The notes: generated from the letters alone by a model not told the origin. A DNA stretch of 64,000 bases from Hyphomonadaceae bacterium BRH_c29 (GCA_000961695.1 LADW01000046.1:1-64000), one strand, 5' to 3'. Counted from the stretch's first letter, positions 16,336-24,829 are shown. Translations and numbers: made by a program.

Positions 16336-17820
16336 ATGTGCAGCCAAACCTCTGAAACAGTCGTTGCACTCCCTCAGCATGACGGCGGCAAGCAACCACC
16401 CCTCATTCTGGATCTGGACGGGACCTTGCTGCGAACCGATTTGCTTGTCGAAGGAATCGTCAATGCCTTTTTCCACAAACCGCTGCAGCTCGTGGCTGCA
16501 TTACCGCTCGCACTGATCAGCCGCTCCCGCTTCAAACATCGCATCGCGTCGATTACAGAGATCGACATCAACTCCATGCCAGTCAACTCGGAACTCGTTG
16601 CCTATGCCGGGGAGCAGAAGAAGCTGGGGCGGGATATTCATCTGTATACGGCTTCATCACAAAGCCTTGCCGACAAGGTCAAGGCAAGGTTTGACTTTCT
16701 GGATACCGCCTTGGGCTCATCGGAAAAATCGAATCTGAAAGCCGCGCGCAAATCTGATGCCCTCAAGGAACACTTTCCTGACGGGTTCGTCTATGCGGGG
16801 GATACGCGCGCGGATCTCCCAGTCTGGGAAGACGCACAAGCAGCAATCCTTGTCGATGTACCAAAATCGGTCAATCGCGCCGTCGTAAATAGCGGCAAGG
16901 AAATCGAAGCAAGATTTCGCAATTCCGGAAGCCCTCTCAAGAGCTGGTTGAAGGCGATGCGCATTCACCAATGGGCAAAGAACGCTCTCATCTTCGTGCC
17001 ATTGCTGCTCAGTCACCAGTATCTTGATCCTGCGGCGGTGGTCCGCTCCGTTGCCGCGTTTTTCGTACTGTCAATCGCCGCGTCCGGAACCTACATCCTC
17101 AATGACCTTGCAGACCTGTCCGCAGATCGCCGTCACCAGGTGAAGCGCAACCGCCCCTTCGCGTCAGGAAAGCTGAACCTGCTCGCAGGGCTTGTACTTG
17201 CCATATTCATGGTATCGGGCGGCCTCGTGGCAGGCGCGTTTGTCAGTCCCGGCTTCTTTTTTGCGCTCAGTTCTTATCTGATCCTGACGCTCGCCTACTC
17301 CTTCGGCCTGAAGCGCGTCCCTGTCCTTGATGTCGTCATTCTGGCGACTCTCTTCACTCTGAGACTTGCAATGGGGACGGAGGCATCTGCAACAGTCTAT
17401 TCGGAATGGCTTCTGACATTCTCGATGTTTTTCTTCCTGTCGCTATCCATGGCCAAGCGATACGTCGAAGTGGCGGCTCGTTCTGAGAATTGTGGGGAAT
17501 TGATCGGCGGCCGCGGCTATCGCGGAGAAGACCGGATGTTTGTGTCGACCATGGGAATAGGCACCGGCGTCGCATCCCTCCTGATTCTGGTCCTGTTCCT
17601 CCGCGAAGATGCCTTCAAGGTAAACATTTATCAGACGAAAGGATTCCTGTGGGGCATTCCGGTGGTCATGTCCCTATTCCTGGGGCGGGTCTGGTTGCTC
17701 GCGTCCCGACAGGAACTCCATGACGACCCCGTTGCGTTTGCCGTCAAAGACAAGACGTCCTACCTGCTGGGCTTCGCTCTGGTCGTCTGCATGCTCGCAG
17801 CGATCCTCGTACCCAGCTGA
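16336..17820 (+). CDS. HAD phosphatase - UbiA prenyltransferase fusion (decaprenyl-P phosphoribosyltransferase-like)
   Basis: This 494-residue two-domain protein begins with a HAD phosphatase (PLILDLDGTLLRTDLL, about 22-37; GFVYAGDTRADLPVW about 150-164). Residues 205-494 form a UbiA-type membrane enzyme with about eight helices: YILNDLADLSADRRHQVKR carries the NDxxDxxxD metal motif and the second site is near LAYSFGLKRVPVLDVV. In mycobacteria the UbiA enzyme Rv3806c makes decaprenyl-phosphoryl phosphoribose and a separate phosphatase removes the 5-phosphate. A fusion could do both steps, but the substrate here is inferred. It fits with the neighbouring SDR, SMR and GT39 genes. Confidence 0.83.
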   Translation: MCSQTSETVVALPQHDGGKQPPLILDLDGTLLRTDLLVEGIVNAFFHKPLQLVAALPLALISRSRFKHRIASITEIDINSMPVNSELVAYAGEQKKLGRDIHLYTASSQSLADKVKARFDFLDTALGSSEKSNLKAARKSDALKEHFPDGFVYAGDTRADLPVWEDAQAAILVDVPKSVNRAVVNSGKEIEARFRNSGSPLKSWLKAMRIHQWAKNALIFVPLLLSHQYLDPAAVVRSVAAFFVLSIAASGTYILNDLADLSADRRHQVKRNRPFASGKLNLLAGLVLAIFMVSGGLVAGAFVSPGFFFALSSYLILTLAYSFGLKRVPVLDVVILATLFTLRLAMGTEASATVYSEWLLTFSMFFFLSLSMAKRYVEVAARSENCGELIGGRGYRGEDRMFVSTMGIGTGVASLLILVLFLREDAFKVNIYQTKGFLWGIPVVMSLFLGRVWLLASRQELHDDPVAFAVKDKTSYLLGFALVVCMLAAILVPS

Positions 17821-19272
17821 TCATTTCGCAATCGCCTGCTGGGCCAGCCCGATGACTTCCTGCAACGCCCCCCTCGCCGTCGCCAATATGCCTGCAGCAT
17901 AGACGACAACGCCCAACGGGATGCAGATCATGAGGATCTGCGCTTCGGGCATGTGCTGCAGTTGAAGCACATGCGAAGTCCACCAGACGACAAGCGCCAT
18001 GCCGATCGCCGAAAGCGCAACCGGCAGGATTCCAGCAAGGAATGTTGCCATCGGTAGTTTCATGAGACGAAACAGGATGAAGTATCCCGGCGGGGCGAGG
18101 AACACGTTTGTGATCAAGTAGGCGATTGCCACTCCTTGAACACCCCAGTTCGCACCGATCAGGAAGCCACAGACAATCATGACATTACAGAACAAGGACC
18201 AGCGGAACATGATATTCGCGTGCCCAAGTGCCATGAAAATCGAACCATGAGAGCTTGAAAGAGACTGCATCGCGCCAACAGGCGCCAGGATCATCAGCAA
18301 GTGTGCTGCAGGACGCATATCTTCGCCGAGCACGGAAACGATTAACGGCTCTGAAATCGCACATGCACCGGCCATGATCGGAAATGTCACCACAGATACA
18401 ATCTTGAACACACGCATACACGCCGCCCGCAGGCGGTCGGTGTCATTTTTCATCTGGGCCAGTCCTGGCAGCAGGATGGAGGTAAGGCCCCAGCTGAAGA
18501 CCTGGATCGGCAGCAACATCAAACGGTATGCAATGCTGTAATAGCCCAGCAGCGCGGCCCCGAAGACGCGTCCAATGATGATATTGTCCGCGTTACGCCC
18601 GAAGAAATTCGCAAGGTCAGCAAGATTGACGTTCACGCTGAACCCGGTGATCAATTTCAGTTCCGGCCAGTCAAACATCCAGCTTACCGGAGGAGATGAT
18701 TTCCACCAGAGATAAGATGTCCGCACGATATGCGTGACCAGCTGCTGGAAGACCAGAGACCAGACACCAACGCCTGAAAACGCTGCGATAACCACAACGA
18801 TAATCCCCATCCCGTTGCCCAGGATGTCCGCAATGGCGAGGTGCTTGAACCGGAATTCCCGCTGCAACCAGGCGCCCGGCACAATGGCGGCGGTCTGCAG
18901 AACGAGGGCGAAGGAGAGCGTTATGATGATCGGGATGACTGCGGCCGTGTCGTAGAACATGGCCACCAACGGCGACGTGGCGACCAGAATGATTGTGAAG
19001 GCAACCCCGATCCCGACATTCGCCCAGAAAGCACTGGACCAGAGCGCGTCGGAACACTTGTCCGCACGCACCAGCGCCGGGCCTAATCCAGCATTATTGA
19101 ACACCATAGTAAAAACAATGATGGGCATTGCCATCTGCATAAGGCCGAATTCGCTGGCCGTTAGCAAACGTGTCAGGATGGGCAGCACGACCAGTCCGGC
19201 GCCGATCTTTGCGATATTGGCAGCGACGTTCCAGACCCCGCCCCGGGCGAGACGCCGGGCATTTCCTGACAT
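17821..19272 (-). CDS. Second Wzx-like polysaccharide flippase
   Basis: The 483-residue protein has about twelve to fourteen membrane segments and the MOP-type N-terminus ARGGVWNVAANIAKIGAGLVVLPILTRLL split over the first helix, followed by ASEFGLMQMAMPI. The start at 19272 is chosen because AGGAGA lies about eight bases upstream; a longer open frame to 19371 adds a non-hydrophobic extension. It converges on the HAD-UbiA gene with no gap between stops. It differs in sequence from the flippase at 3059-4594, so the cluster can export two units or contains a swapped module. Confidence 0.85.
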   Translation of the reverse strand: MSGNARRLARGGVWNVAANIAKIGAGLVVLPILTRLLTASEFGLMQMAMPIIVFTMVFNNAGLGPALVRADKCSDALWSSAFWANVGIGVAFTIILVATSPLVAMFYDTAAVIPIIITLSFALVLQTAAIVPGAWLQREFRFKHLAIADILGNGMGIIVVVIAAFSGVGVWSLVFQQLVTHIVRTSYLWWKSSPPVSWMFDWPELKLITGFSVNVNLADLANFFGRNADNIIIGRVFGAALLGYYSIAYRLMLLPIQVFSWGLTSILLPGLAQMKNDTDRLRAACMRVFKIVSVVTFPIMAGACAISEPLIVSVLGEDMRPAAHLLMILAPVGAMQSLSSSHGSIFMALGHANIMFRWSLFCNVMIVCGFLIGANWGVQGVAIAYLITNVFLAPPGYFILFRLMKLPMATFLAGILPVALSAIGMALVVWWTSHVLQLQHMPEAQILMICIPLGVVVYAAGILATARGALQEVIGLAQQAIAK

Positions 19273-19664
19273 TATGCTATCTCCTGGTCTGGCAGAGGCG
19301 GGTAATGCATGGCTTGGTAACTTTCTGGCTCGGTGTCCTGAAGAAACCATTTTTCCGGCGAACGCCCTCATCGCCTGCGGTCATGCCACGTAAACCTTAA
19401 AGCAGCGCAAAGTAAGTGCGCACATATTTCTATTCTATGATGCAAAATCTGAGAAACAGCCCGGTCGCAGGGGGGGACTTGCCAGTCAACGGCGCGGCGG
19501 TTTTTCGCTGACGGCTGCCCCAATCAGGTCATGACCGGCATCATGTTCCGATTACATCGGTTAACACTTTTCCCTATTTGGAAATGGTCACGGGTGTTTT
19601 TGGACGAAGTACCAGTGCGAACGCATGAAGCGAACTCATCTTCGATATTTCGACAGCGTGGAAA
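19273..19664. other. Region between flippase gene and left end of the mobile element
   Basis: No gene is supported here. It holds the promoter side of the flippase and then chromosomal sequence up to the left attachment repeat at 19665. An open frame at 19531-19764 runs straight through the att repeat and is judged spurious. Confidence 0.5.
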
Positions 19665-19710
19665 TGGTGCACCCGGAGCGATTCGAACGCCCGACCCCCA
19701 GATTCGTAGT
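19665..19710 (-). repeat. attL: 46-bp copy of tRNA-Arg 3' end
   Basis: Identical to 32995-33040, from the CCA end through the T arm to the anticodon loop, on the minus strand. Identity stops after GATTCGTAGT; the next bases differ from the intact tRNA. This is the expected product of integrase-mediated insertion at the tRNA 3' half. Confidence 0.9.
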
Positions 19711-19837
19711 TCGCCCAAACCAACTTTGCAACAACTACGGAAATCGCACAAATTCCCGTTATAGGTTTGTTTTTACTATTTTTTTCGTGTTTTCAAATTT
19801 GACTACCATTGATCGAAATGGACTGGCGTTCGCTTGA

Positions 19838-19863
19838 TTTGTGGGCAAATTGTGGGCAAACTG
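19838..19863 (+). repeat. Tandem TTGTGGGCAAA motifs, probable integrase arm-type sites (left)
   Basis: TTTGTGGGCAAATTGTGGGC shows the motif TTGTGGGCAAA twice with 11-bp spacing, between attL and the integrase gene. The same TGTGGGCA core appears near the right end at 32928-32947 and at 30398-30406. P4-type integrases bind such arm sites with their N-terminal domain; binding here is inferred. Confidence 0.5.
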
Positions 19864-19913
19864 AGTGGCAAGTTGAAGAGTGAAAACGCTAAAGATTGAG
19901 CGAAATCCGGACC

Positions 19914-21170
19914 ATGAATCCACACACCAAACCGGCTCGCCTGACTCAGACGTTTATCAACTCAGTTGAAGCAAATGGAGCCAAGCAGCGCTTCTCGGAC
20001 CACAAAGTCGCTGGGCTATGTCTACGCGTCGCGCCCGGGGGAACCAAGACCTTTGTGATCCGATATCGAAAACCTGACAACGCCTCCGCAGAAATGAACA
20101 TCGGGCGGGCAGATGTTGTGACGCTTGAAATGGCTCGCGACCGGGCAAAGAAGCATTTGGCCCAGGTACCAGACGGGCATGATCCCATCGAAGCGAGACG
20201 CCAGGCAGGCATCGAGGCGCGCAACAAGAAGATGGAAACCCTTGAGGCGCTGGCAGAGGCCTTCAAAGCTTCTCCAGGGTTCCTTTCAAAAAGGATCAGA
20301 ACGCAAGAATTCTACGAGTCATGTTTGCGGGTCCACATCCTGCCTCGCCTTGGAACACGCTCTGTCAAGGAGATTGGACGAAAGGACATCGCCTCTTTCC
20401 TTGACGAAATCTATTCCGAGCACAGCGGTCCAGCGTCCAACTCCGCTCGCCGGACGTTGAGTGTCATGTTTTCATATGCGACCGAACTGGAGCTCATCGA
20501 CTTCAATCCCGTGTCCGCCGTCAAGCAGCGTCATCGTGGCGGCCAAAGGACACGGCAGTTGAATGACAAAGAGCTGAAACGTCTATGGCAGGCACTCGAC
20601 AACCTCGAAGGCATTACCAGTGATGTGTCGGACATGATACGGTTGTGTTTGTTCTTACCTGCGCGCGTCAATGAAATTGCCGGGATGGAATGGGCGGAGC
20701 TTAATCTCAAAGAGCGGCTTTGGACTGTTCGAGCCGAGCGGATGAAGAATAACAAACCCCACGAGCTACCCTTTGGCGAGTGCTGCCGAAGACTGTTGGA
20801 AAAACGACGAAATGCGGGCGCAGGAAACAGCTCATGGGTGTTCCCTGCCAAGTCTGGCATTGAGCCTATGAATGGCAAAGTGGCCAGCCGGGCTTGCAAT
20901 AGGCTATCCAAAGATTGGGGCTGCACCCCCTTCGGACCACACGCATTGAGGCGAGGGTTTACAACAAGAATGGCCGAAAAAGGTGTCCGCCTGGAAATCC
21001 TAGAGCGCGCCCTGAGCCACGATGTTACGGGCGGGCGGGCGATCGCCCACTATGATCACTATTCCTACCGCGATGAAAAACGCGATTTGATGGAGCACTG
21101 GGAAAAAACCCTACTGAGGATCGTCCAAGCGCAAGATTTTGAGTCGGATCAAGACGAGAGTGGCGAATGA
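19914..21170 (+). CDS. Tyrosine recombinase/integrase with N-terminal arm-binding (DUF4102) domain
   Basis: The 418-residue protein has an N-terminal P4-type arm-binding domain (LCLRVAPGGTKTFVIRYR, about 38-55), a core-binding region and a C-terminal catalytic domain. Catalytic residues visible are Arg in LPARVNEIAGMEW, HALRRGF (H-x-x-R) and the nucleophile Tyr region HYDHYSYRDEKRDLMEHW. The start is taken at the ATG at 19914; a TTG at 19896 is possible. It lies 200 bp inside attL, reading into the element. It should catalyse insertion into and excision from the tRNA-Arg gene. Confidence 0.93.
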   Translation: MNPHTKPARLTQTFINSVEANGAKQRFSDHKVAGLCLRVAPGGTKTFVIRYRKPDNASAEMNIGRADVVTLEMARDRAKKHLAQVPDGHDPIEARRQAGIEARNKKMETLEALAEAFKASPGFLSKRIRTQEFYESCLRVHILPRLGTRSVKEIGRKDIASFLDEIYSEHSGPASNSARRTLSVMFSYATELELIDFNPVSAVKQRHRGGQRTRQLNDKELKRLWQALDNLEGITSDVSDMIRLCLFLPARVNEIAGMEWAELNLKERLWTVRAERMKNNKPHELPFGECCRRLLEKRRNAGAGNSSWVFPAKSGIEPMNGKVASRACNRLSKDWGCTPFGPHALRRGFTTRMAEKGVRLEILERALSHDVTGGRAIAHYDHYSYRDEKRDLMEHWEKTLLRIVQAQDFESDQDESGE

Positions 21171-21500
21171 CATTCGTAATAAAAACAGCGTACTTATAAT
21201 CCTTCGGGATCACAAACTGACATGCAAAATCGTTCAGTTGCAGAGTTTGCGTGTCAGCTGCGTATCAGTTTGAGCCCGCCCAATACTTGATCGTGCGGTC
21301 GGAAGAATCCATCGAATCTATTTGGCGGCTTCGCTCTTGCGCATGGGTCATCCTCTTTCAATCGAGGAATCTGCAAATTCGTGGCCGAAGTTTAGGGCGC
21401 TGGGTCACCCTCTGACCACGAATCTGGGGGCGGGCGTTCGAATCGCTCCGGGTGCACCACTCGCCTAACGCGCGAGCTATTAGATCAAAAATCCCCGATG
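21171..21500. other. Intergenic region after integrase, holds an inverted tRNA-Arg fragment
   Basis: No protein gene is supported in these 330 bp. The notable content is the tRNA-Arg 3'-half copy at 21413-21461, described separately. After it, CTCGC and GCGAG form a small stem (21460-21477). The rest has no recognisable structure. Confidence 0.55.
21413..21461 (+). repeat. Inverted, degenerate copy of tRNA-Arg 3' half (third att-like site)
   Basis: On the plus strand this segment reads from the anticodon loop (CCACGAA instead of CTACGAA) through the T arm to GGGTGCACCA. It matches the 3' half of the tRNA-Arg gene at 32995-33071 except for one substitution and one missing T after the GGGGG run. 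Both attL and the intact tRNA point the other way, so this copy is inverted. It cannot be a functional tRNA because the 5' half is absent. It may be an old att site from another element or the product of an inversion. Confidence 0.8.
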
Positions 21501-21809
21501 TCAGTCGCCGGATCTTTGCTCCAGGTGGCGTGTTGGTAACTGGCTTTCATGCAGGACAGCGACGACGGCGATAGCCTCGTCCATCTGCATGTAAAAGATA
21601 GCGTGGTGCTGAACACAGAAACAGCGATAGCCCGACTTCAGGTGATCGATCGGAAATCCAATGTCGGGATGCCTGCGCAGGGCTTTGAAGCCTTCTTTGA
21701 GACGGCCCATGTAGAGCGCCGCTTGACGCGCTCCGAACTCGCGGCGCGTATAGGTTCGGATTTCTGACAGATCGCGCTGGGCATCGTCAGTTATGCGAAG
21801 CGTCGTCAT
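21501..21809 (-). CDS. parE: ParE/RelE-superfamily toxin
   Basis: This 102-residue protein has the ParE layout: LRITDDAQRDLSEIRTYTRREFG at the start, LRRHPDIGFPID in the middle and YRCFCVQHHAIFYM with the conserved Tyr-Arg strand near the end. ParE toxins poison DNA gyrase; some family members cleave mRNA. It follows its antitoxin by six bases, the usual antitoxin-first order. In a mobile element it probably aids stable maintenance. Residues needed to distinguish gyrase poison from ribonuclease were not tested. Confidence 0.87.
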   Translation of the reverse strand: MTTLRITDDAQRDLSEIRTYTRREFGARQAALYMGRLKEGFKALRRHPDIGFPIDHLKSGYRCFCVQHHAIFYMQMDEAIAVVAVLHESQLPTRHLEQRSGD

Positions 21810-21815
21810 TCTGAG

Positions 21816-22064
21816 TCAGCCATCGGAATCAAAAAGCCGGTCGATCTCTTCATCCGAAGTCAGATCAAGGTATGCGCCGTTGGCCAGCTGTCGCGAGCCG
21901 GATTCAAGGCGTGAAACCAGATACGCTTTGCGATCTTCCTCTTCCTGATCGCGGCGCACAAGATCGCGGAAATACTCGCTCTCATTATTGAACTGGCCAC
22001 GCTCGATCCTAGTTGCGATCCAATCGGCCATCAGATCGGGCATGGATATTGTCTTGCGCGTCAT
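21816..22064 (-). CDS. parD: ParD-type antitoxin (ribbon-helix-helix)
   Basis: The 82-residue protein starts TRKTISMPDLMADWIATRIE, the ribbon-helix-helix of ParD, followed by GQFNNESEYFRDLVRRDQEE, the family's conserved GxxxNxSEYxRxLI pattern. The acidic C-terminus (LTSDEEIDRLFDSDG) would wrap the toxin. It should neutralise ParE and repress the shared promoter located upstream of 22064. Confidence 0.88.
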   Translation of the reverse strand: MTRKTISMPDLMADWIATRIERGQFNNESEYFRDLVRRDQEEEDRKAYLVSRLESGSRQLANGAYLDLTSDEEIDRLFDSDG

Positions 22065-22529
22065 GACAAAAGCTCCTTCACCGCAGAAGATAGCATGTAT
22101 GAACTATTCATACAATTGCTCAGGAGACGTACGAGCGCGTTTGCAAAAGTCGTTTCGCGCAATCACAATCCGATACGTGTTCCCATCTTCACCCTCTTCG
22201 GTGCGCCATTTCCTACAACAGGATGCAGGTTTTTGGGCCCGGATGGCTAAGGTCTGGCGGACCGTTTTTGACCAGAAGTACTTTTTTGTCGTACAGAGCT
22301 GAGAGAACAGCCGTGACTCTGGTCAGTGCCGCGCGCGGCAACTACGCCAAAATGGCGCAGCACACTTAGATTCAAACTTCAGTTTGAATTCAAAATCACT
22401 AGAATCACCAAAAACGGGATTCCTAGTGCCATAATAAGCAGCACTTTTTTCCAATTGCTTGGTGAGTGATCCAGGAACAAACGATATAGTATGTCTTTCA
22501 ATTCTCAGACCCTCGCTCACAGGACTTGA
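22065..22529. other. 465-bp region with a gene remnant, no intact gene
   Basis: The parDE promoter should lie at the left edge. On the minus strand an open stretch ending at a TAG at 22104-22106 contains CCRKWRTEEGEDGNTYRIV, similar to the fragment at 2865-2936. The remaining part, including a 65-codon minus-strand frame at 22323-22520, shows no recognisable protein or RNA features and is AT-rich. Confidence 0.45.
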
Positions 22530-23180
22530 TCACCATTGAACTGTGAATGGGTCGGCCCTGTTTTCATCTGGCAATTTTGGTAACTCCATCTCACCGCTCA
22601 TATCTGAGCTGGATTTTGTGATAGCACCACCCAAGCCAGGACCGAAGATGCTTATGCCCACCCCGATGCCTGCAGGGTCTTTCAGCACCCCCTCAGGGAT
22701 CACCAACTCGCCACCACCAGGTCCAAAGTCGCCTTCCAAAGTATAGGCAGAAGATGCCACATCTTCTATTGAACCAAGATGAATACCAATATCAACATCA
22801 GTATCCAGCATGGCACCCAATCCGCTCTGTTTTGTATCGGTACTCAATGTTGCGGTCTTTTCTAATTGTATGGTTGGCGAAAGCGGTCCAAGCACGGGAA
22901 CCATTCGAGAGCCTGCGGAATTTGGAGGCCCAATTGAGACTTGGACTGCTTGGTGCTTGCCAAGACTGTTCGATGGGGCTCCGCTCAATATCGAACCCGC
23001 AGCAGTTTCAGAAACCCCTGATTTTACGGTCACGTTTACTCGGCCATTTTCTAGGATCTTTTCGCCGGTTGGGTCCGTCGCATTCACGGGGTCATTCGCT
23101 ACATAGATAGCATGTGCTGGGCCCGCCAGCATCAATCCGGCTAGAGAAATCGGCGCTATCCGAAACAAGGTTTTCAACAT
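22530..23180 (-). CDS. Secreted protein starting with an RHS-core-like signature; function unknown
   Basis: From the ATG at 23180 the 216-residue product opens with a clear Sec signal peptide (LFRIAPISLAGLMLAGPAHA). Right after the cleavage site comes YVANDPVNATDPTG, resembling the end of the RHS-repeat core, where polymorphic toxins switch to a variable C-terminal domain. The rest is Gly-, Ser- and Pro-rich with no recognised fold; there is no repeat region upstream. It could be a detached RHS tip, an effector or an orphan surface protein. It is transcribed divergently from a transglutaminase-like gene 69 bp away. The open frame continues upstream to 23303 but that part lacks coding character. 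Confidence 0.6.
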   Translation of the reverse strand: MLKTLFRIAPISLAGLMLAGPAHAIYVANDPVNATDPTGEKILENGRVNVTVKSGVSETAAGSILSGAPSNSLGKHQAVQVSIGPPNSAGSRMVPVLGPLSPTIQLEKTATLSTDTKQSGLGAMLDTDVDIGIHLGSIEDVASSAYTLEGDFGPGGGELVIPEGVLKDPAGIGVGISIFGPGLGGAITKSSSDMSGEMELPKLPDENRADPFTVQW

Positions 23181-23249
23181 TGTGCATGGCCCCCTATGCG
23201 AATCACAGCCATGGTAATCACAGGTTGCGGGAAATTCTAGGTGGCGGAC

Positions 23250-24275
23250 ATGAAGATTTGGCGATGGTGGATAATAGCCCTCTTTGCGCTGGTCGCAGGC
23301 CATGCCCAGGCTGAGGTGCGCCGTCCGAAAATTCCCGCAAACGCCGACGCCTCTGAAATCGTTGAAGCGCTGCTGAGCATTCCCGAAGAGGAGATTGACC
23401 TCACATGGTCAAAGCTCGTTTTCGATCACGCCGTGGACCCAAGCGTGGACATTGACGCCACGCTGGAGCGGCTTGATGCCCTAGCCACCAAGGCAAAGGA
23501 ACTGGCAGGGCTGAAAGCGAACGCACCCCGAAAGGTCGCGGCGCTTCGCACGGTGATCTACAAGCCCGGCCCATGGAACGGTAACACACCCTTCGACTAT
23601 GATTTCGATGACCCGAACGGGATATTGGCCACACACAAGACGCTCGCGTGGTATCTGCAGACCAAGCGCGGCAACTGTGAGAACATGCCTATCCTGTTTC
23701 TGGCCGTCAGTGAACGCATGGGCGTCACAATGAACATCACCACCGCGCCGCGTCATGTCTTCCTGCAGTTCGCGAACAGCGACACCGGGAAGATTGAACA
23801 CCTCGAAGCCACGAGCGGTGCTCAACCGCAGCGCATTGTCTGGCAGCGTCAGGTATTGCCCATGACGGATCGTGCCATTGAATCCGGCATGTATATGAAG
23901 CGCCTCAGTAAGCGCCAGCAGGTCGCCGTCATGGCCGAGATTCTGCTGCACCATCTTGGAGAGCTTGACGAACAGGCCGAGCGCATCGAAGTCGCGGAAC
24001 TCATACTGAAAGAATTCCCTGAGCTCGACGTTGCACTTTTAAATCTGGCGGATGCCTACCGGCTTCAGATTCAGAAGCGCTTTGCATCAGTCTATCCCAC
24101 CACTGATTCCATGCCGCTCACCGAGCGGGTGGTTTTCGAGCAGTGGGCCTCGGCCCATGACAAGGCGGTTGATCTGCTCGCATACCTTGGATGGCAGCGT
24201 GCGCAAGCGACCGAGTTCACCTCCACCCCCGGACAGGGAAAGCCCAGCGGTGTCGGACAATCCACGCAGAATTAA
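23250..24275 (+). CDS. Exported transglutaminase-like protein (SirB1/TPR type)
   Basis: The 341-residue protein has a signal peptide (IWRWWIIALFALVAGHAQA). The central domain has a papain-like triad candidate: Cys in KRGNCENMPILFLAVSERMG (about 147-150), His in TAPRHVFLQF and an acidic residue in KIEHLEAT. This pattern is shared by transglutaminase-like SirB1 proteins; the C-terminal third is helical and TPR-like (LDVALLNLADAYRLQIQK). It would act in the periplasm or outside as a protease, amidase or cross-linker. ATG 23250 is preferred to the GTG at 23241. Its divergent partner is the RHS-signature protein. Confidence 0.72.
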   Translation: MKIWRWWIIALFALVAGHAQAEVRRPKIPANADASEIVEALLSIPEEEIDLTWSKLVFDHAVDPSVDIDATLERLDALATKAKELAGLKANAPRKVAALRTVIYKPGPWNGNTPFDYDFDDPNGILATHKTLAWYLQTKRGNCENMPILFLAVSERMGVTMNITTAPRHVFLQFANSDTGKIEHLEATSGAQPQRIVWQRQVLPMTDRAIESGMYMKRLSKRQQVAVMAEILLHHLGELDEQAERIEVAELILKEFPELDVALLNLADAYRLQIQKRFASVYPTTDSMPLTERVVFEQWASAHDKAVDLLAYLGWQRAQATEFTSTPGQGKPSGVGQSTQN

Positions 24276-24824
24276 TCACTGTTCGTAGGCATATATCCGC
24301 TCGCCGTCATCCGATGTCCGTACGCCGTACCCATTCGCCTTATGCGTGAGCCCGATGATGTCACACACGCGCTGGGCGACCTTGCACTCCTTGCTGTGGG
24401 CAAGGACCACAGCGACGATCTCGTCGTAGGAGGCGCCCTCGGGGCGGAGCATCAGTGCAATGCACCGGGCGCGCTGCGTTCCCTCCCTCGGCGGCGAGAG
24501 AGCGGGGCGGTTCGGCACGCGGGCGAAGGGGCCGGGCTTGGTGGGCAGGCGCGCGAGCACCTCCGCGACGCGGTGCTCGGCGGCGCGTAGCTGCGCGCTC
24601 TCGATCTGCGCGAATGTCTCCTCGGCCATCTTGCTCGTGAGGTCTGCCTGCTCCTTTGAGAGGCCCGACAAGTAGGCCGGGGTGGACAGGAGCGCGGCCA
24701 CGCAGGCCTTGTCCTTGGCGTTGATGGCATCGCGGATGAACGCCATGCGCTTCGTTTCCGTGAGACCCCTCGCGTGGGCGCGGATCTCTGCCGCCACAGG
24801 CGTCTTTGAGGACGGGGCGGACAA
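24276..24824 (-). CDS. Uncharacterised protein with C-terminal winged-helix-like region
   Basis: I do not recognise this 182-residue protein. The N-terminal ~85 residues look helical and charged, a Pro-rich linker follows (TKPGPFARVPNRPALSPP), and the last ~70 residues (RCIALMLRPEGASYDEIVAV, then RVCDIIGLTHKANGYGV, ending in ERIYAYEQ) resemble a winged helix like that of DUF3489 proteins. It starts five bases after the MNT-HEPN stop, so the two are one operon. The apparent start is TTG at 24824; other upstream non-ATG starts are possible. A regulatory or antitoxin-like partner role is a guess. Confidence 0.55.
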   Translation of the reverse strand: MSAPSSKTPVAAEIRAHARGLTETKRMAFIRDAINAKDKACVAALLSTPAYLSGLSKEQADLTSKMAEETFAQIESAQLRAAEHRVAEVLARLPTKPGPFARVPNRPALSPPREGTQRARCIALMLRPEGASYDEIVAVVLAHSKECKVAQRVCDIIGLTHKANGYGVRTSDDGERIYAYEQ

Positions 24825-24829
24825 CGAGG

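Noticed and set aside
19531-19837. Small frames across attL
   Set aside because: They read through the tRNA fragment (giving peptides such as HPERFERPTPRF), a common annotation artefact of tRNA sequence.
22323-22520. 65-codon minus-strand frame
   Set aside because: No domain, no ribosome binding site and atypical composition; not supported as a gene.
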